Source: Brienomyrus brachyistius
Taxonomy: Eukaryota > Chordata > Actinopteri > Osteoglossiformes > Mormyridae
Assembly (NCBI RefSeq): GCF_023856365.1
Contig: NC_064555.1
Location: 17,990,254 to 18,054,253, forward strand
Direction: 5' to 3'
DNA length: 64,000 nt
A program made the position numbers and the translations under genes. Position 1 is the first letter of the stretch. Each line of letters begins with the position of its first letter. Below, one piece after another: positions 1 to 12,200 of the stretch. The notes under the pieces were generated by a model, which saw nothing but the letters and a program-made list of their open reading frames with translations, searched no databases and was not told where the DNA came from.

Positions 1-2027
1 TTCTAATGCTGAGATTAAACCGGTTCATCTTGCTACAACGAATCTGCAAAGTTGTTGTCTGACAGCTATCTCCCTGAAGGTTTCCTTGAAACCTCATTAA
101 AGATACAAGATGGTGCCTCTAAACCGCTCACTGGGCCAGAGCCCACCTATCCAGTGCTTGGCAGGAGACTCACTGGATGGCTTGACATACAAAATGCATT
201 CTCCCAGAATGCCTTGCTTCACCGGCGACAGCCATGAGACGTCAGGAAGCAAAAGGCAAGCCAAAGCAAAGTGTGCTTGTAAAAACTGGCACGCTCTGTC
301 ATGTACGTGAGGGATTTGTATCACTGTGTCTCCTGCTCGCCTTGCTAATAGCAGTCTCTGTTTGACCATGTGACGAGAGCCTGACTGTGACTCAGCACTG
401 GCTTATGACTCTATGACTCTGCCTCATTTCACGTAAGTCTCCATGGTGATCCAAACTCTGGTAGCTGAGACCTCTGACGGTGTCACACGGTGACGTGTCC
501 TGCCCAGATTCCTGACCCGGCTTGTGGGCAAGATACTTCCAGTTTTGGATGAGTGAGTGACAGAAGGAGATGAAAAAAGGAGAAGAATAAAGAACGTTTG
601 TGATGTGCGGTTAAGCAGTGCTTCACATGAAGGTGAAGAGACAGGAATTGGACTGATGTGTCCATGAGCTGCTGAGAGAAACTCCCTACTTTTGGACACA
701 TTGAGACTGAGCAATGAGCAGCCAGATCAAAGAGGACCTGACGAGTAACATGGCTGGATCTCTTTGTGATCGCACTGCTGTGGAGACGTTCCTGAGCTGG
801 ACAAACAGGCCTGTGACCCGTCGCATAACAAAACCCTGACGATGAGGCATTTAAGAACTGACTGCACAGTAGAATGCCTTTTCTTTTCTTTAATAATTCT
901 TACCTTTAGTTGCACACATCTCACACACTTTTGCCATTCACACTTTTTCTGTTGACACACATAATCCGAATCCTCTGCACAGCTGTTTCCTGGCTACAGT
1001 GACTCTCCCCTTTGCCTGATCAGCAAGGCTCTCGGGTTTGTGTGGAGTGAGATTACATTATGGACGAAGCTCGTGTCTCACGGTCAATGCGTGACACTTT
1101 AGAGCCCGACCTACCGCATTCATCGAATCTTGCTCTTCCATTCGCACCTTCTCTGCAATCCATGTGCGCCCGCGCATCCATGTTAATAACGTGCTTGCAA
1201 GGTGATAACATGTAACTTATTTTGGGATTTACTCGGAAGCATCAAACGCTATTTACTGACTGGCTTTTCTGGTAGGTGGCTGTTAACTCTGTATAACTTC
1301 GGGATAGCTATGAACTAGGCGGATAACTCCACTCCGTATGCTGCGCAACGTCCAAAAATTCTGGGTAACTGGACACCTCGGTGGGCGTGAGAAAAACAGG
1401 GTGTGGCGTGTGAACTGGTTGAAATGTGTGTGTCTCACAGTCAATGCGTGAGACTTAACAGCCCTGCACATCAGCCTTTTAAATTCCTAAAATGTTCTGC
1501 CTTTTCTTTTTTGAGCCCCCGACGTCTCCTTACCGACACAGACTGATGAGCTAAGATCACGACCCTGCATGAAAGGAGTGAGAAGGATCAGACTTTAAAA
1601 AGTTACCATTTTTGCACTGTTTCTGAAGGTAAAGGCACAAATCGTACCTGGCTGTGATTTACATTCAGATAAGACTGGCTACTCATTTTAGAAAACATTG
1701 TAATTAGTACCTGCTTTATATACTCGGGGACGAGACCGAGACTGACTATCTTACGTACTAAGACTTACTACACCAAGGCCTGTAGCTTACAAAGACTTAC
1801 TGGCCCAGTAATTACTCTCCCGTCATCTAGCTGCTCAGGCATAGTGTTTATAAGCTGCTACATGCTGCTATCCTGCTGTTAGGTCACCTCGCTGACACCC
1901 AACTTTATCTTTCTCATTCTTCTTGTCCTTGTCTTTCAAAAGAGTCAGGCTAATCAAGCTTTTGTTACAGTGCCAAAGAGATCAGGTCTTAAAAATAATC
2001 CAAATTTATAGATACACACACAAACAG
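1..2027. other. no gene recognised
   Basis: Only short ORFs without family matches. The one structure seen is a 27-bp motif repeated in direct orientation at 1073-1099 and 1430-1456 (GTGTCTCAC(G/A)GTCAATGC and on). Confidence 0.6.
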
Positions 2028-2285
2028 GTTTGTAATTATATCTTTGTGGGGACTCTCCACTCATTTCCATGGGGAAAACTGTAATCCCAACATGACGACC
2101 TTAACCCCTACCCAGCCCTAACCTTAACCATAAGTAACCAAACAAAATACTTTTGTTAAAGACTTTCGGCATTTTTCACTTTTTGATTGCATTCACAGAT
2201 CTTTGTGGGGACCTGAAAAATGATCCCCGCAACATCAAAATAACCGGTTTTTATCATATTGTCCCCACAATGTAATATAAACATA
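2028..2285. repeat. TGTGGGGAC dispersed fish repeat, copy 1
   Basis: CA-rich edge, then GTTTGTAATTATATCTTTG, TGTGGGGAC (2046-2053), an internal second TGTGGGGACCTG and a terminal inverted GTCCCCACAA (2261-2270). The same order occurs in the copy at 6.36 kb. The pattern is common in fish genomes; I cannot assign its class. Confidence 0.7.
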
Positions 2286-2293
2286 ATACACAC

Positions 2294-3340
2294 TAGGGAT
2301 GTAACAATACACTCAACTCACGATTCGATACACGATTCTGAGTTCACGATACAATTTTCTCACGATTTTTTAACAGAATGAGCTCCAGACAAATTTATTC
2401 AAAAATGTTCCTTTATCTTTCTAAACTGTGCAAAACGTGTCCTCTTCATAACAGTCCAAATGAAATTGAATAAAACTGTTGTTTTAAAAAAAAATCCAAA
2501 ATCAAAAAAATCTTCAAATAAATAAATGGTAATGCTTTACATTAATTGAACCTTCATAATTCTTTTATATTGCATTCATAAAACGTTCAGTACACCTTCA
2601 TAATGTATTCATTAAGCATTCAGAAATCATTCATAAACATCATGTATGGATACCGTAACATCCAAACATCTCTTAACAGCTGTAATATACATTAATAACA
2701 ACATTATATAATAATATCAAATATTATAATTGTATAATCACGTAATGTTTATTAATGTATATTAAAGCTGTTAAGGGATGTTGGGATGTTAAAGTGTACT
2801 TGCATGCTGCTTATGAATGTTCTATGAATGCATTATGAAGGTGCCCTGAATGTACTATAAATGCATAATGAAGGTGCAATTAATATAAAGCGTTACCAAA
2901 TAAACTAAGGCTTGCATGTGCAGCTTTTTAGCGTGGTTTGCCCTTTTAATAATCTTCGCTCTGGCGGTGGTGAGTTGAGCTCACTGTGGTGCCGGTGTTT
3001 TGTCTGTGCTTTTCTCGCCGCTTTCGTTTGTGATTACCGGAAAGCTACAATGCTGCCACACCGCCGACTTAAGATCGGGCGATGCATCCTCAATTTCAAA
3101 TTCGCTCGCCTTCTAGCGTTCGGTCAAAACCAACCAAACGTACGACGTCGACGTGAATACGCAGTGACCTCTGACGTCGAACTGACGTCGTGAAATCAAG
3201 TGTAATATTACACCAGTTTTTCGGTTAAAGAACTGTGAAGTTCTCCTAAAGTAGCAATTCATTTTCCACATCAGTCGGTTTAAATCGTCATACATTTACA
3301 TCGATTTTTAACCAATTCGCGATTAATCGTTACATGCCTA
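2294..3340. mobile_element. nonautonomous hAT-type element with 8-bp TSD
   Basis: Ends read TAGGGATGTAACAATAC at the left and, inverted, TTAGGCATGTAACGATTAAT from the right. The element is flanked on both sides by the identical 8-mer ATACACAC (2286-2293 and 3341-3348), the TSD length of hAT transposons. It sits inside a CA microsatellite. It is 1047 bp including a second 370-bp MITE. The 93-aa ORF inside (2912-3193) shows no transposase motif. Confidence 0.85.
2528..2897. mobile_element. foldback MITE inserted in the hAT element
   Basis: A 370-bp AT-rich element with long inverted termini: GGTAATGCTTTACATTAATT at the left and its near-complement ending AATATAAAGCGTTACC at the right. The palindrome continues through the centre (CATCCAAACATC... 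/ ...GATGTTGGGATG). The flanking 8-mers AAATAAAT and AAATAAAC differ at one base, an hAT-type TSD. The host element resumes on both sides, so this insertion is the younger one. Confidence 0.85.
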
Positions 3341-3938
3341 ATACACACACATACACACACACATCCAGAAAAATTAAACTAAAAACAAAAAACCCCACCA
3401 AAATTTCAAACCTGGTGTTGGTGTGCTCAGTAAAGGAATCTGCCGAAATGGGATCCACTATTACATGCACAGACACACACACACACGTGCAGATACTACA
3501 GATGACTAATAAAACATTTAAGCCATGAGAAATAACTTCTTTTCCCGCTGGATTTATAGCGGCGGCATTTCCGCCGTGCCGGCTCATCTGTCTCTCTTCG
3601 CCAGCCTCACAGTCCCAGCAGCCGGCCGCTGAGCAAACAGCTTTTCATCTTGTGTTGTCATATCATATCCTATTGACTTAACCCAAAGCCTCCCCTCCAA
3701 ACCCACTTATAACGCCAGCAGTGACCTTAAGATGGCAGTAAATAAATGACAGCCTGCACTTCAGCTGCCCTGAGCCAATGCTGGCAAAGGGCTTCCATGG
3801 TGACCAAAGCCAACCAATAATCAATAGCAACAATGCTGGAGCCTGAACTGGCATTGTATCCAAACCAGAAGCATGGGGGGACTGGGGAGTTTCTGTCCCG
3901 CAAATGCCAAAGACTAAGCAGCCATGAGGTGGAGAGTT

Positions 3939-4695
3939 TGGGCGCCTCATCAGTGGGCCTTTCTATTGGACGGCGCCTACATCCATAAATGCTGATTGGG
4001 CGCCTCATCAGCGGACCTTTCTATTGGACAGCGCCTACATCCGTATATGCTGATTGAGCGCCTCATCAGCGGACCTTTCTATTGGACGGCGCCTACATCC
4101 ATAAATGCTGATTGGGCGCCTCATCAGCGGACCTTTCTATTGGACAGCGCCTACATCCGTATATGCTGATTGAGCGCCTCATCAGCGGACCTTTCTATTG
4201 GACGGCGCCTACATCCATAAATGCTGATTGGGCGCCTCATCAGCGGACCTTTCTATTGGACAGCGCCTACATCCGTATATGCTGATTGAGCGCCTCATCA
4301 GCGGACCTTTCTATTGGACGGCGCCTACATCCATAAATGCTGATTGGGCGCCTCATCAGCGGACCTTTCTATTGGACGGCGCCTACATCCATAAATGCTG
4401 ATTGGGTGCCTCATCAGCGGACCTTTCTATTGGACGGCGCCTACATCCATAAATGCTGATTGGGTCGCTCATCAGCAGGCCTTTCTATTGGACGGCGCCT
4501 ACTTCCGTAAATGCTGATTGGGCACCTCATCAGCGGGCCTTTTTATTGGACGATGCCTACATCCGTAAATGCTGACTGGGTGCCTCATCAGCGGACCTTT
4601 CTATTGGACAGCGCCTACATCCGTATATGCTGATTGGGTCGCTCATCAGCAGGCCTTTCTATTGGACGGCGCCTACATCCATAAATGCTGATTGT
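3939..4695. repeat. 58-bp minisatellite, about 13 copies, with 116-bp higher-order period
   Basis: The unit contains GCCTCATCAGCGGACC, TTTCTATTGGAC and CTACATCCATAAATGCTGAT. Two variants, CGGCGCC...ATAAATGCTGATTGGG and CAGCGCC...GTATATGCTGATTGAG, alternate regularly through the middle of the array, giving a two-unit higher-order repeat. ATTGG (inverted CCAAT) recurs once or twice per unit. Confidence 0.95.
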
Positions 4696-6354
4696 TTCCC
4701 AGCTTTCAGCCACATTAAACATTCATCGTTCTTTCAACCGCGACCAGGGAACCTCTGGATACTGAAGGCTCCAGCAAAACATACTTTATTGATACTGTAC
4801 AGTCAGACAGGGAAAGATGATCATTTCAGTTGCATGAAGGTACAGTTGCTTCGATGGCCTGTAATACTGTTAACTGGGAGCTCATGTCCAGCCTTAATTA
4901 GTGACATGAAGGTTCCCAGGTGATTTGCCCTTATAATTAGCCATATTGTGTCTTAGTCGAGGGTTTCACTGATAATAGAAATGACAGAAACTTTGATTAC
5001 AAGGTAGAAATCAGACAGGGTAGCTGTGGTGATAAAGGTGCAGCTGATCCTGTGTGTTTGCTGCCTGCCTGCCGGCTTGGAGGACGAATTGAAGCCCATC
5101 TCACAGAGCAAGGTCACCGAGTGGTCAGGTGGGGGGGCGCTAACCAAATTGCCACAAATATCACTGCAGGAAAGATGTGGGGGGACATCCAAAAGGCATA
5201 AAGCAGGGCCTGGTGAGTATGCCCCCCCATGCCCCCACCCTTGCCCCCCCCCCCCACAGCAAACAGTGTGTGGTGGGAAGCTGCATGACTCACCAGGCAC
5301 AACAAACAAATCAAATTAGAGCAAAGGTAGAGGGAGGCCGTTACCTAGGCAACCAGCAGGGGTTCCTGGAGATGGCTAGGGAAGGGCGATTTAAATAGCA
5401 TTTATGAAAAGTTTCTGAGAAGCTTGCTCTGGGTGGCTGGGAGCAGACCCCCCTACACCCCGCTGCTCGCACTGGCTCTGCTTCCGGATCCTTCTTGCTC
5501 TTAACTCCTTGGAAAGTGGTGGCCAATCTGCCCTTGTCGTCGGTGCTACTGAGATATCCTTTTGTTAGCAGATTATCATGCTGCATCACTGAACTGTTTA
5601 ATTAATGGTTAATTAATGAATAGCTTGCAATTTGTCACGCACCCGTACATATGTAACTACATGTCCCAGGTGACCTTGCTTCAGCCATGCGGAACAATTG
5701 AGAGTTAGGTTATACATTTATACATTCTATTTGTACGTTGGGTTTATCGACATTCCACCTGCTCTTTAAGGACGTGGCTTTGTCCTGATTGCAGTGGCTC
5801 GGCCCTGCTGCAATCCCCAATGTACCTTTAAGGTCCCTGAGCAGAAGCCTTTCCCGATATTTCTGGAATAATACTGAGGAAAGAAATTCTCACTGCCTTT
5901 TTCTTTAGAACAACGCTGCAGAGGACGGTGCGATGGGCCGAGATGGACCAAGTATGGAATAAGGAACAGAGACCCCAGACATTATCTAAGATGTAAATAT
6001 ACCTGGGGGGCTGAATGGATCATCACATGGTTACCAGGCAGGAAGATTAAAACCCGCTCTAGGGGCCTCGACAGCCGGCGTGTCTGCGATTCAGGGCATG
6101 GTGCTGGTCCGGGAAGCACGTGTTTCTGAGGACCCCAAAGGTGGGAAATCAGTGGATCTGATTCTCGGGTCTGGAGGTCATGGCCGTTAGTGGCGACCTG
6201 CTGTGGCCACCTCCTCCGCCTGGCTCTCCCCGCACCCCAATTGCTGCATGCACAGCAAGCATAACCCGGTAACACTCAGGCAGCACAATGACACTGAGGA
6301 CTATGACCAGAGGTGCTCAGGTAACAAGTTAAAGTTACAGACACTCACAAACAA

Positions 6355-6580
6355 ACACACAGGTTTGTAATTGTATCTTAGTGGGGACTCTCCGTTCATT
6401 TCTATGGGGAAAACTCTAATGATGTTAACCCCGACCAGCCCTAACTTTAACCATAAGTAACCAAACAAAATACAAGACTTTTGGGATTTTTACTTTTTTG
6501 ATTGCATTCACAGATCTTTATGGGGACCTGAAAAATGGCCAAAATAACAGGTTTTTGTTACATTGTGGAGAACACAATAA
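6355..6580. repeat. TGTGGGGAC dispersed fish repeat, copy 2
   Basis: Same order as copy 1: GGTTTGTAATTGTATCTTAG, GTGGGGACTCTCC, ACCCCGACCAGCCCTAAC, ATCTTTATGGGGACCTGA. The right end is degraded (TTGTGGAGAACACAAT), so it is the older or more diverged copy. Confidence 0.65.
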
Positions 6581-6760
6581 AATAAAATATATATATAAAA
6601 ATGTGGATGGCAATGTGAGACACACAGGCACACACACACGCACACAGATGTCCAGATAACAAGCATACTGGGCTTGGGCATATTAAAGGAATTTAAAATT
6701 GCAGAGCAATATTGTTTTAATTCATTATGGCACTTCTTTCTCAAAATGAAGAGAATAGAA

Positions 6761-7455
6761 TCCAGGAGCACTGTAAGCCTTCACTGAACATCACTGTACA
6801 GCTCATTCCAGGAGCACTGTAAGCCCTCACTGTACATCACTGTACAGCTCGTACTAGGAGCACTGTAACCCTTCACTATACATCACTGTATGGCTCGTAC
6901 CATGACCACTGTAAGTCTTCACTGTACATCACTGTACAGCTCGTACCATGACAACTGTAAGTCTTCACTGTACATCACTGTACAGCTCATACCAGGAGCA
7001 CTGTAAGCCTTCACTGTACATCACTGTACAGCTCATCCTAGGAGCACTGTAAGCCCTCACTGTACATCACTGTACAGCTCATTCCAGGAGCACTGTAAGC
7101 CCTCACTGTATATCACTGTACAGCTCGTACTAGGAGCACTGTAACCCTTCACTATACATCACTGTATGGCTCGTACCCTGACCACTGTAAGTCTTCACTG
7201 TACATCACTGTACAGCTCGTACCAGGAGCACTGTAATCCCTCACTGTACATCACTATACAGCTCGTACTAGGAGCACTGTAACCCTTCACTATACATCAC
7301 TGTATGGCTCGTACCATGACCACTGTAAGTCTTCACTGTACATCACTGTACAGCTCGTACCATGACAACTGTAAGTCTTCACTGTACATCACTGTACAGC
7401 TCGTACCAGGAGCACTGTAAGCCTTCACTGTACTTCACTTTACAGCTCGTACCAA
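6761..7455. repeat. 46-bp minisatellite, about 15 copies
   Basis: Unit: (C/T)AGGAGCACTGTAAGCC then TTCACTGTACATCACTGTAC and AGCTCGTAC. Variant blocks such as TATACATCACTGTATGGCTC followed by CCATGACCACTGTAAGTC recur together near 6.86, 7.15 and 7.28 kb, indicating amplification of multi-unit blocks. Each unit contains a TGTACA palindrome pair. Confidence 0.95.
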
Positions 7456-7984
7456 GGCTTAAAAATCTAAGATAAAATAATGCACCATTGCTTTTTAAAA
7501 CATTAGGAAATGTCAATCATTCAAACCCCTATTTTAAATAGCATAAATCATAGCAGTGTCTCTCCAGTTTGTAATTTTATTCATTGATATATCATATTTC
7601 CCAATTTTTACAAAATACTTTCAAAGAAATACTTTTTAATGCTGCCGAATCATATTCATAATTTTATTATGTGTTCCCAGAATATTACTATACAACTCTA
7701 AAATGCTGTCATAGAGGGGGCGTATAAGCCCCTGTGTTAATATTAAATAACTGAAGCGATCCAATTCGTCTTCTGAACATAAAACCATTAACCACTACAA
7801 AAACAAATGGAGCGATGTAAACACAGCCATACAGTAACAACCAGCATGAAACACAAAAGCATAACATCTCTCTCTTAGGAAGTGCTGAAATACCTTTATG
7901 AAGATGCCTTCTGGAAAATGTCTTTATGAAGCAAAACATTTGCATTTGCAGTGTAATTATTTTTGACACTGCTGTCATTCCTTG

Positions 7985-8240
7985 ATTTTTTACCTTGAGA
8001 ACAAAATCTTCATTTTTGTGTCCTTAATTACTCTGGAAAATGTGTAAAAAAGTGAAAAATAACTGCACAGGCAAGCAGACAGAATGCTGGCAATTATAGA
8101 AACGCATGCAGTACAATTATGCATTTATTCGAACGTCTAACAATTAGATTAAAATGACAATAGTAATTAATTAGAAGCTTAAAGACCATGTTCCATTTTT
8201 AGAAATCATGAGATTTCCAATTATCATACCACCAGCTCTC
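7985..8240. other. AT-rich non-repetitive block, possible conserved noncoding element
   Basis: No tandem or transposon signature. Contains several homeodomain-core TAATTA/TTAATTA sites (8026, 8166 region), ATTATGCATTTATTCGAAC and TTCCATTTTTAGAAATCATG. Style resembles conserved enhancers in vertebrate gene deserts; conservation is not shown. Confidence 0.25.
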
Positions 8241-9149
8241 ACTCAATTGAACCATCAGACAAAAGCCCTGGTTGGTAAGCAGATTAAACCCGGACTACCG
8301 TGCGTGTGTGACTGGGGGCAGCATCCGCCCGCTGGCCACTGCTGTTCGCTCTCCCAGAGGGCCAAAGCATGCCCCCAGGATCTGTGAAGTGTTAGAGAAA
8401 ACTCAATTAGCTGCACTTAATAGAGACCAGATCAACCTATCGATCGTCCTCCATGCCAATCAGCATTAGAAGGTCAGTTGAGCCAGTCATTAGTGGTTTG
8501 AATTGGACATAAAGAGAATTCGCTGTGAAACAGATGGGAGCCAGGCAGTGTCCGCCAGAGGAGGGTTAGTCTCCCAGGAGCTGCCTTAGCGAGGTTTCAT
8601 GCAAAGCTGCCGTGAGCTTATTCGACAAACGAATGCAGAAGCAAAGCAGCGATTATTGCAGGGTTTATCTGCCTGTCGAAACAGCCGCTTCAAAGAGCTG
8701 GACAGACTAACTGGGAAACAGGCACTTAATCCCCCTGGCCTCTGTCACTGAGAAGCCCCCCCCTCCAAATTATAAACCTTGTTGTGGGGGGGGGACCACA
8801 TTACAGAGGGCTACACAAATTAACGATCAAATGGAGAACCAATGCAGCCCAAAACAAGCACGTACCAGTGGCAGACCGTCACAGGCGGGCGTCTAGCTGT
8901 GTGCTTATTACAGTAATATCTGCCTTTGGCAGCAGCTCGTCAGGCACTGAAAACGCAGCACTTACTATGGCCAATATTTACAGCAGCATTTCTGAATTGT
9001 CCCAAAAAGAGGCTCCTATAATGGAGGAGAGTCATTGGGCTCAGGGTGGGGATGGGTGTGAGCAGGATGCTAATCTACACAGATGCAAACATGCCCACGG
9101 GTACTCAAACAGGCATTGTGTGTGTGGGAGTGTGTGTGTGTGTCTGTGT

Positions 9150-9285
9150 GTGAGCATATGGGTGGGGGTAGTTTGCCAGCTGTGAGGGTGGGGGCTGTTT
9201 ACCGCCGCACGGGTTGGGGCGACTTACCCGCCGTGTGGATGGGGGCCGTTTACCCGCCGTACGGGTGGGGGCCATTTGCCCACCA
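9150..9285. repeat. short G-rich minisatellite, about 4 copies
   Basis: Imperfect copies of GGGTGGGGGCCGTTTACCCG with CCGTACGGG, next to a (TG)n tract starting near 9117. Confidence 0.8.
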
Positions 9286-12200
9286 TTGCCTAGAATGCCA
9301 CAAACCCAAATATTCTGCACGTGATGAACATAACCAAACCACTTCCCTGCATCTTTCCCTGCAGCCACTAAAAGTGATTTAAATTTAGTAGAAAAGGTGA
9401 CGCTTCTCTCCCCCATGGTACTGACTTCCTCCCCCCCAGGTGGGATATAAATAGCTTCACCTTTTTCTTGACTTCTTATTTATGCAATGAAGCCTGATTC
9501 TAGGGGGGGCATGTAATTTAGTTTCTCCCCATTTTTTTTTATATATTTCAAGTAAAGGCTGTACTGCATCGGACTCTGGAATGCTGCTGCCCCCACCCCC
9601 GAGCACCAAAGCGCCCCACCCTGTTTAGAAGCGACAAGCCAAAGGCGTTTAACTGAGCTTCAGTATGGCATGGTCTGCTTCTGCAATAAGCTCTGTGACG
9701 TACGCAGGGAAAAGGAGGAGCTGCCCAAAAGGTCCGCGAAGGGACTGAGCCAGTCAGAAAGCCCAGCAAACAGCTGGAAGCTCGTCCTCGTCCTCTTACC
9801 TTTCAGTATCAGGTCACCATCCCTGGAGATTCTCACTCAAAGGTCCGCTTCCTCTCCTCCATTGTCTCCTCATTTTTCCAACTTAAAATTTCATTAAGCT
9901 GATTTCTTTTGTGCTTAAGTGTATATATATATGTTATACATGTTTAAGTGTTTAAGCAGCATCACTAAGTGCCCTTATGACTGTTAATTGTCTCATATTT
10001 CCGCTGCATTTTAAAGGAGCAGTTATTTGCGAACTGGCATGACTACCGCCTTTTCTTATAGAGCAGGCTGGCTCTCCCCCCCCCCCCTTCCCCGCTTTGC
10101 TCACCAGAGGCAATGATGCTCCAAGAGATTCCCCCCCCCCAACAGCCAGCACCCTCAGTGCCACACTTACGCCGTGCGTCTAATTAAATCGATTAATTTG
10201 TTATAAATGTACCCAAATCATTATCCCAAAGTCCACACAAGGGACCGGGCAAGATATTTTTTTACATCTGGCTTCAGTTTCATTGCATTCACTGAAATAT
10301 TGTTTAAAATCAACAGCACAATGCAGTTTTCCTGACATGTACATTAGCGGCTAAATGAAGCCTCTCCATGCTGAAGTGAGAGGCGTCTGCGTGTGAGCGA
10401 ATTCCCTGCCTGGCGTGAGAGTTTTTTGAAACAACAACTCAAACCACAAGGCCTATGAATATTCCTCCAATTGTACGGTTCTGTCGATAAATCTGCGTCG
10501 GTCTTTAGCACCGTCTGGGATAGTGTCATCATTATTACTGCTAAATTAAAGTTTTTATCAATTGACTAATGTGAATGACACAGTCACAGAGATGAATGCA
10601 GACTGTGTTACACTTGCTTGTGACACTATTGTCTGGTTCTTTTGAGGTGTTAGGGTTAGGTGATGGGCCATCGATCATTTCCCACCCTTGGGTATCTTCT
10701 TCAAGTGCTGACAGTAGCCGACTTCAGGTTTTGAAACGAGGGTGATGCAAAACTGGATGATATGGATGAGGATGGAAATTCGCCAGGGAAATTCATGCAT
10801 CTAATCATTCACTGAATTCAAGAAGTAAAATATAAAGTGAGAGTGAAATGCAGACCCAGCTCCTGCAAAGTCTGCTGTCTGTGCGGCGCAGTCCAGACCG
10901 GCCCATTGGGCTCGGGGCGAGCAGTGGTCCTGCCCGGGGCGGCTCTTCTGCTCGGCCTGAAACGGGAGCCCGGCGGGATCCGCTATCACAGTCCTTCGCC
11001 AAACCCAGATGGGGAAGAGCCGTTTTTCAGGCTCCACATCAATCCGACGCTCCTGAGAAACCCCAGCGCCTGTTTCCATGGTATCCGGCGTGCAGATCCG
11101 AGGCTGTCGATTCTCGGTCCAAACGGGGGTGGCGTGGTGATGGTGGAGGACACTCATGCCAGTTTTCTCATTAGAAATTAATTTCTCATGAGACATGATT
11201 AACGTGTGCGGGCGGCAGGTCAAACTATCCCCAAATTGACCCCTGATGGGTCATTTTTGGCCCTTTATTAAGCTTTGGCGCAGACGCCCCCACTGCAGCT
11301 GTGTCCCAGAACAGGCTTTAGCGGAGACTTTGCTGGCCTCCAAAAAAACTAAACAAAACACAGTCAACGGCAAACGGGTTTCATTGAAATAAAGAGCCGG
11401 CTGACTTGAGGATTACTTTTCCTCCAAATGTTGACCCCCCCCCCCCCCCCCCCGCCCCACATGGTGGGTTGGCTTCTTGGACCCCACCCCATCACAGGGT
11501 GCCGCCAATGCGTGCCGCATTCACAGCTTAGCACAGACACAGAGTCGCATGGACTCTGCGACTCCCAGAAGGCCGTTCTTCGCTGTTGTGTAATTGCATC
11601 TTTGTACCGCCCACGATGTCCAAATCAACAAGCTTCTCCAGGGTGAACAATAGGCGTGATCTAAAAAAAGGAAGCGAAGAGGAGCATACCAGCACACACC
11701 ACGTGGCTGAAAACCGAGCAAAATTTGTCGAAAACTTTAAAATCTAAAGTATCCACTCATCGTCTGGATGATGCTTACGGTTTAAGTTGAATTTGTACTG
11801 TGTAGCTTATGAGAGTCTGACCTTCTTAAATGTCATTCGGCTGATAAATAAATCAGTAAAACTGAGGTGGGACCTGCTGCCATTCATTAGCGAGCTGCGC
11901 GTACAGCGGCGTATCTGACGCTGCAGACAGCATGCAGGTGATCTGCTAAACCTCACGGCAACGGACACCTGCCGACAGTCTGACGTTTTATGTGTGATTC
12001 TGAGTCTCAAAGTGTTAATATGACTTCCGGACTGCATCATGAATGGCCGTCTTGTTTAACGACACAGGTAAAGCCCTGGACAGGAAGTAGTCTGCCTCGT
12101 AGGGTGACTTTGGGGACAGGGGATGCTGCTCAATATCACCGTATCAACACAGACTGGTCCCCATACAGTTCATCACCTGCACCATAGCTCTGCATGTGCG

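Noticed and set aside
2912..3193. 93-aa ORF inside the hAT element
   Set aside because: No transposase domain or motif; the element is too short to be autonomous and the ORF lies in its noncoding interior.
3939..7455. CRISPR-like arrays
   Set aside because: Units repeat over their whole length with no unique spacers; this is vertebrate DNA with minisatellites.
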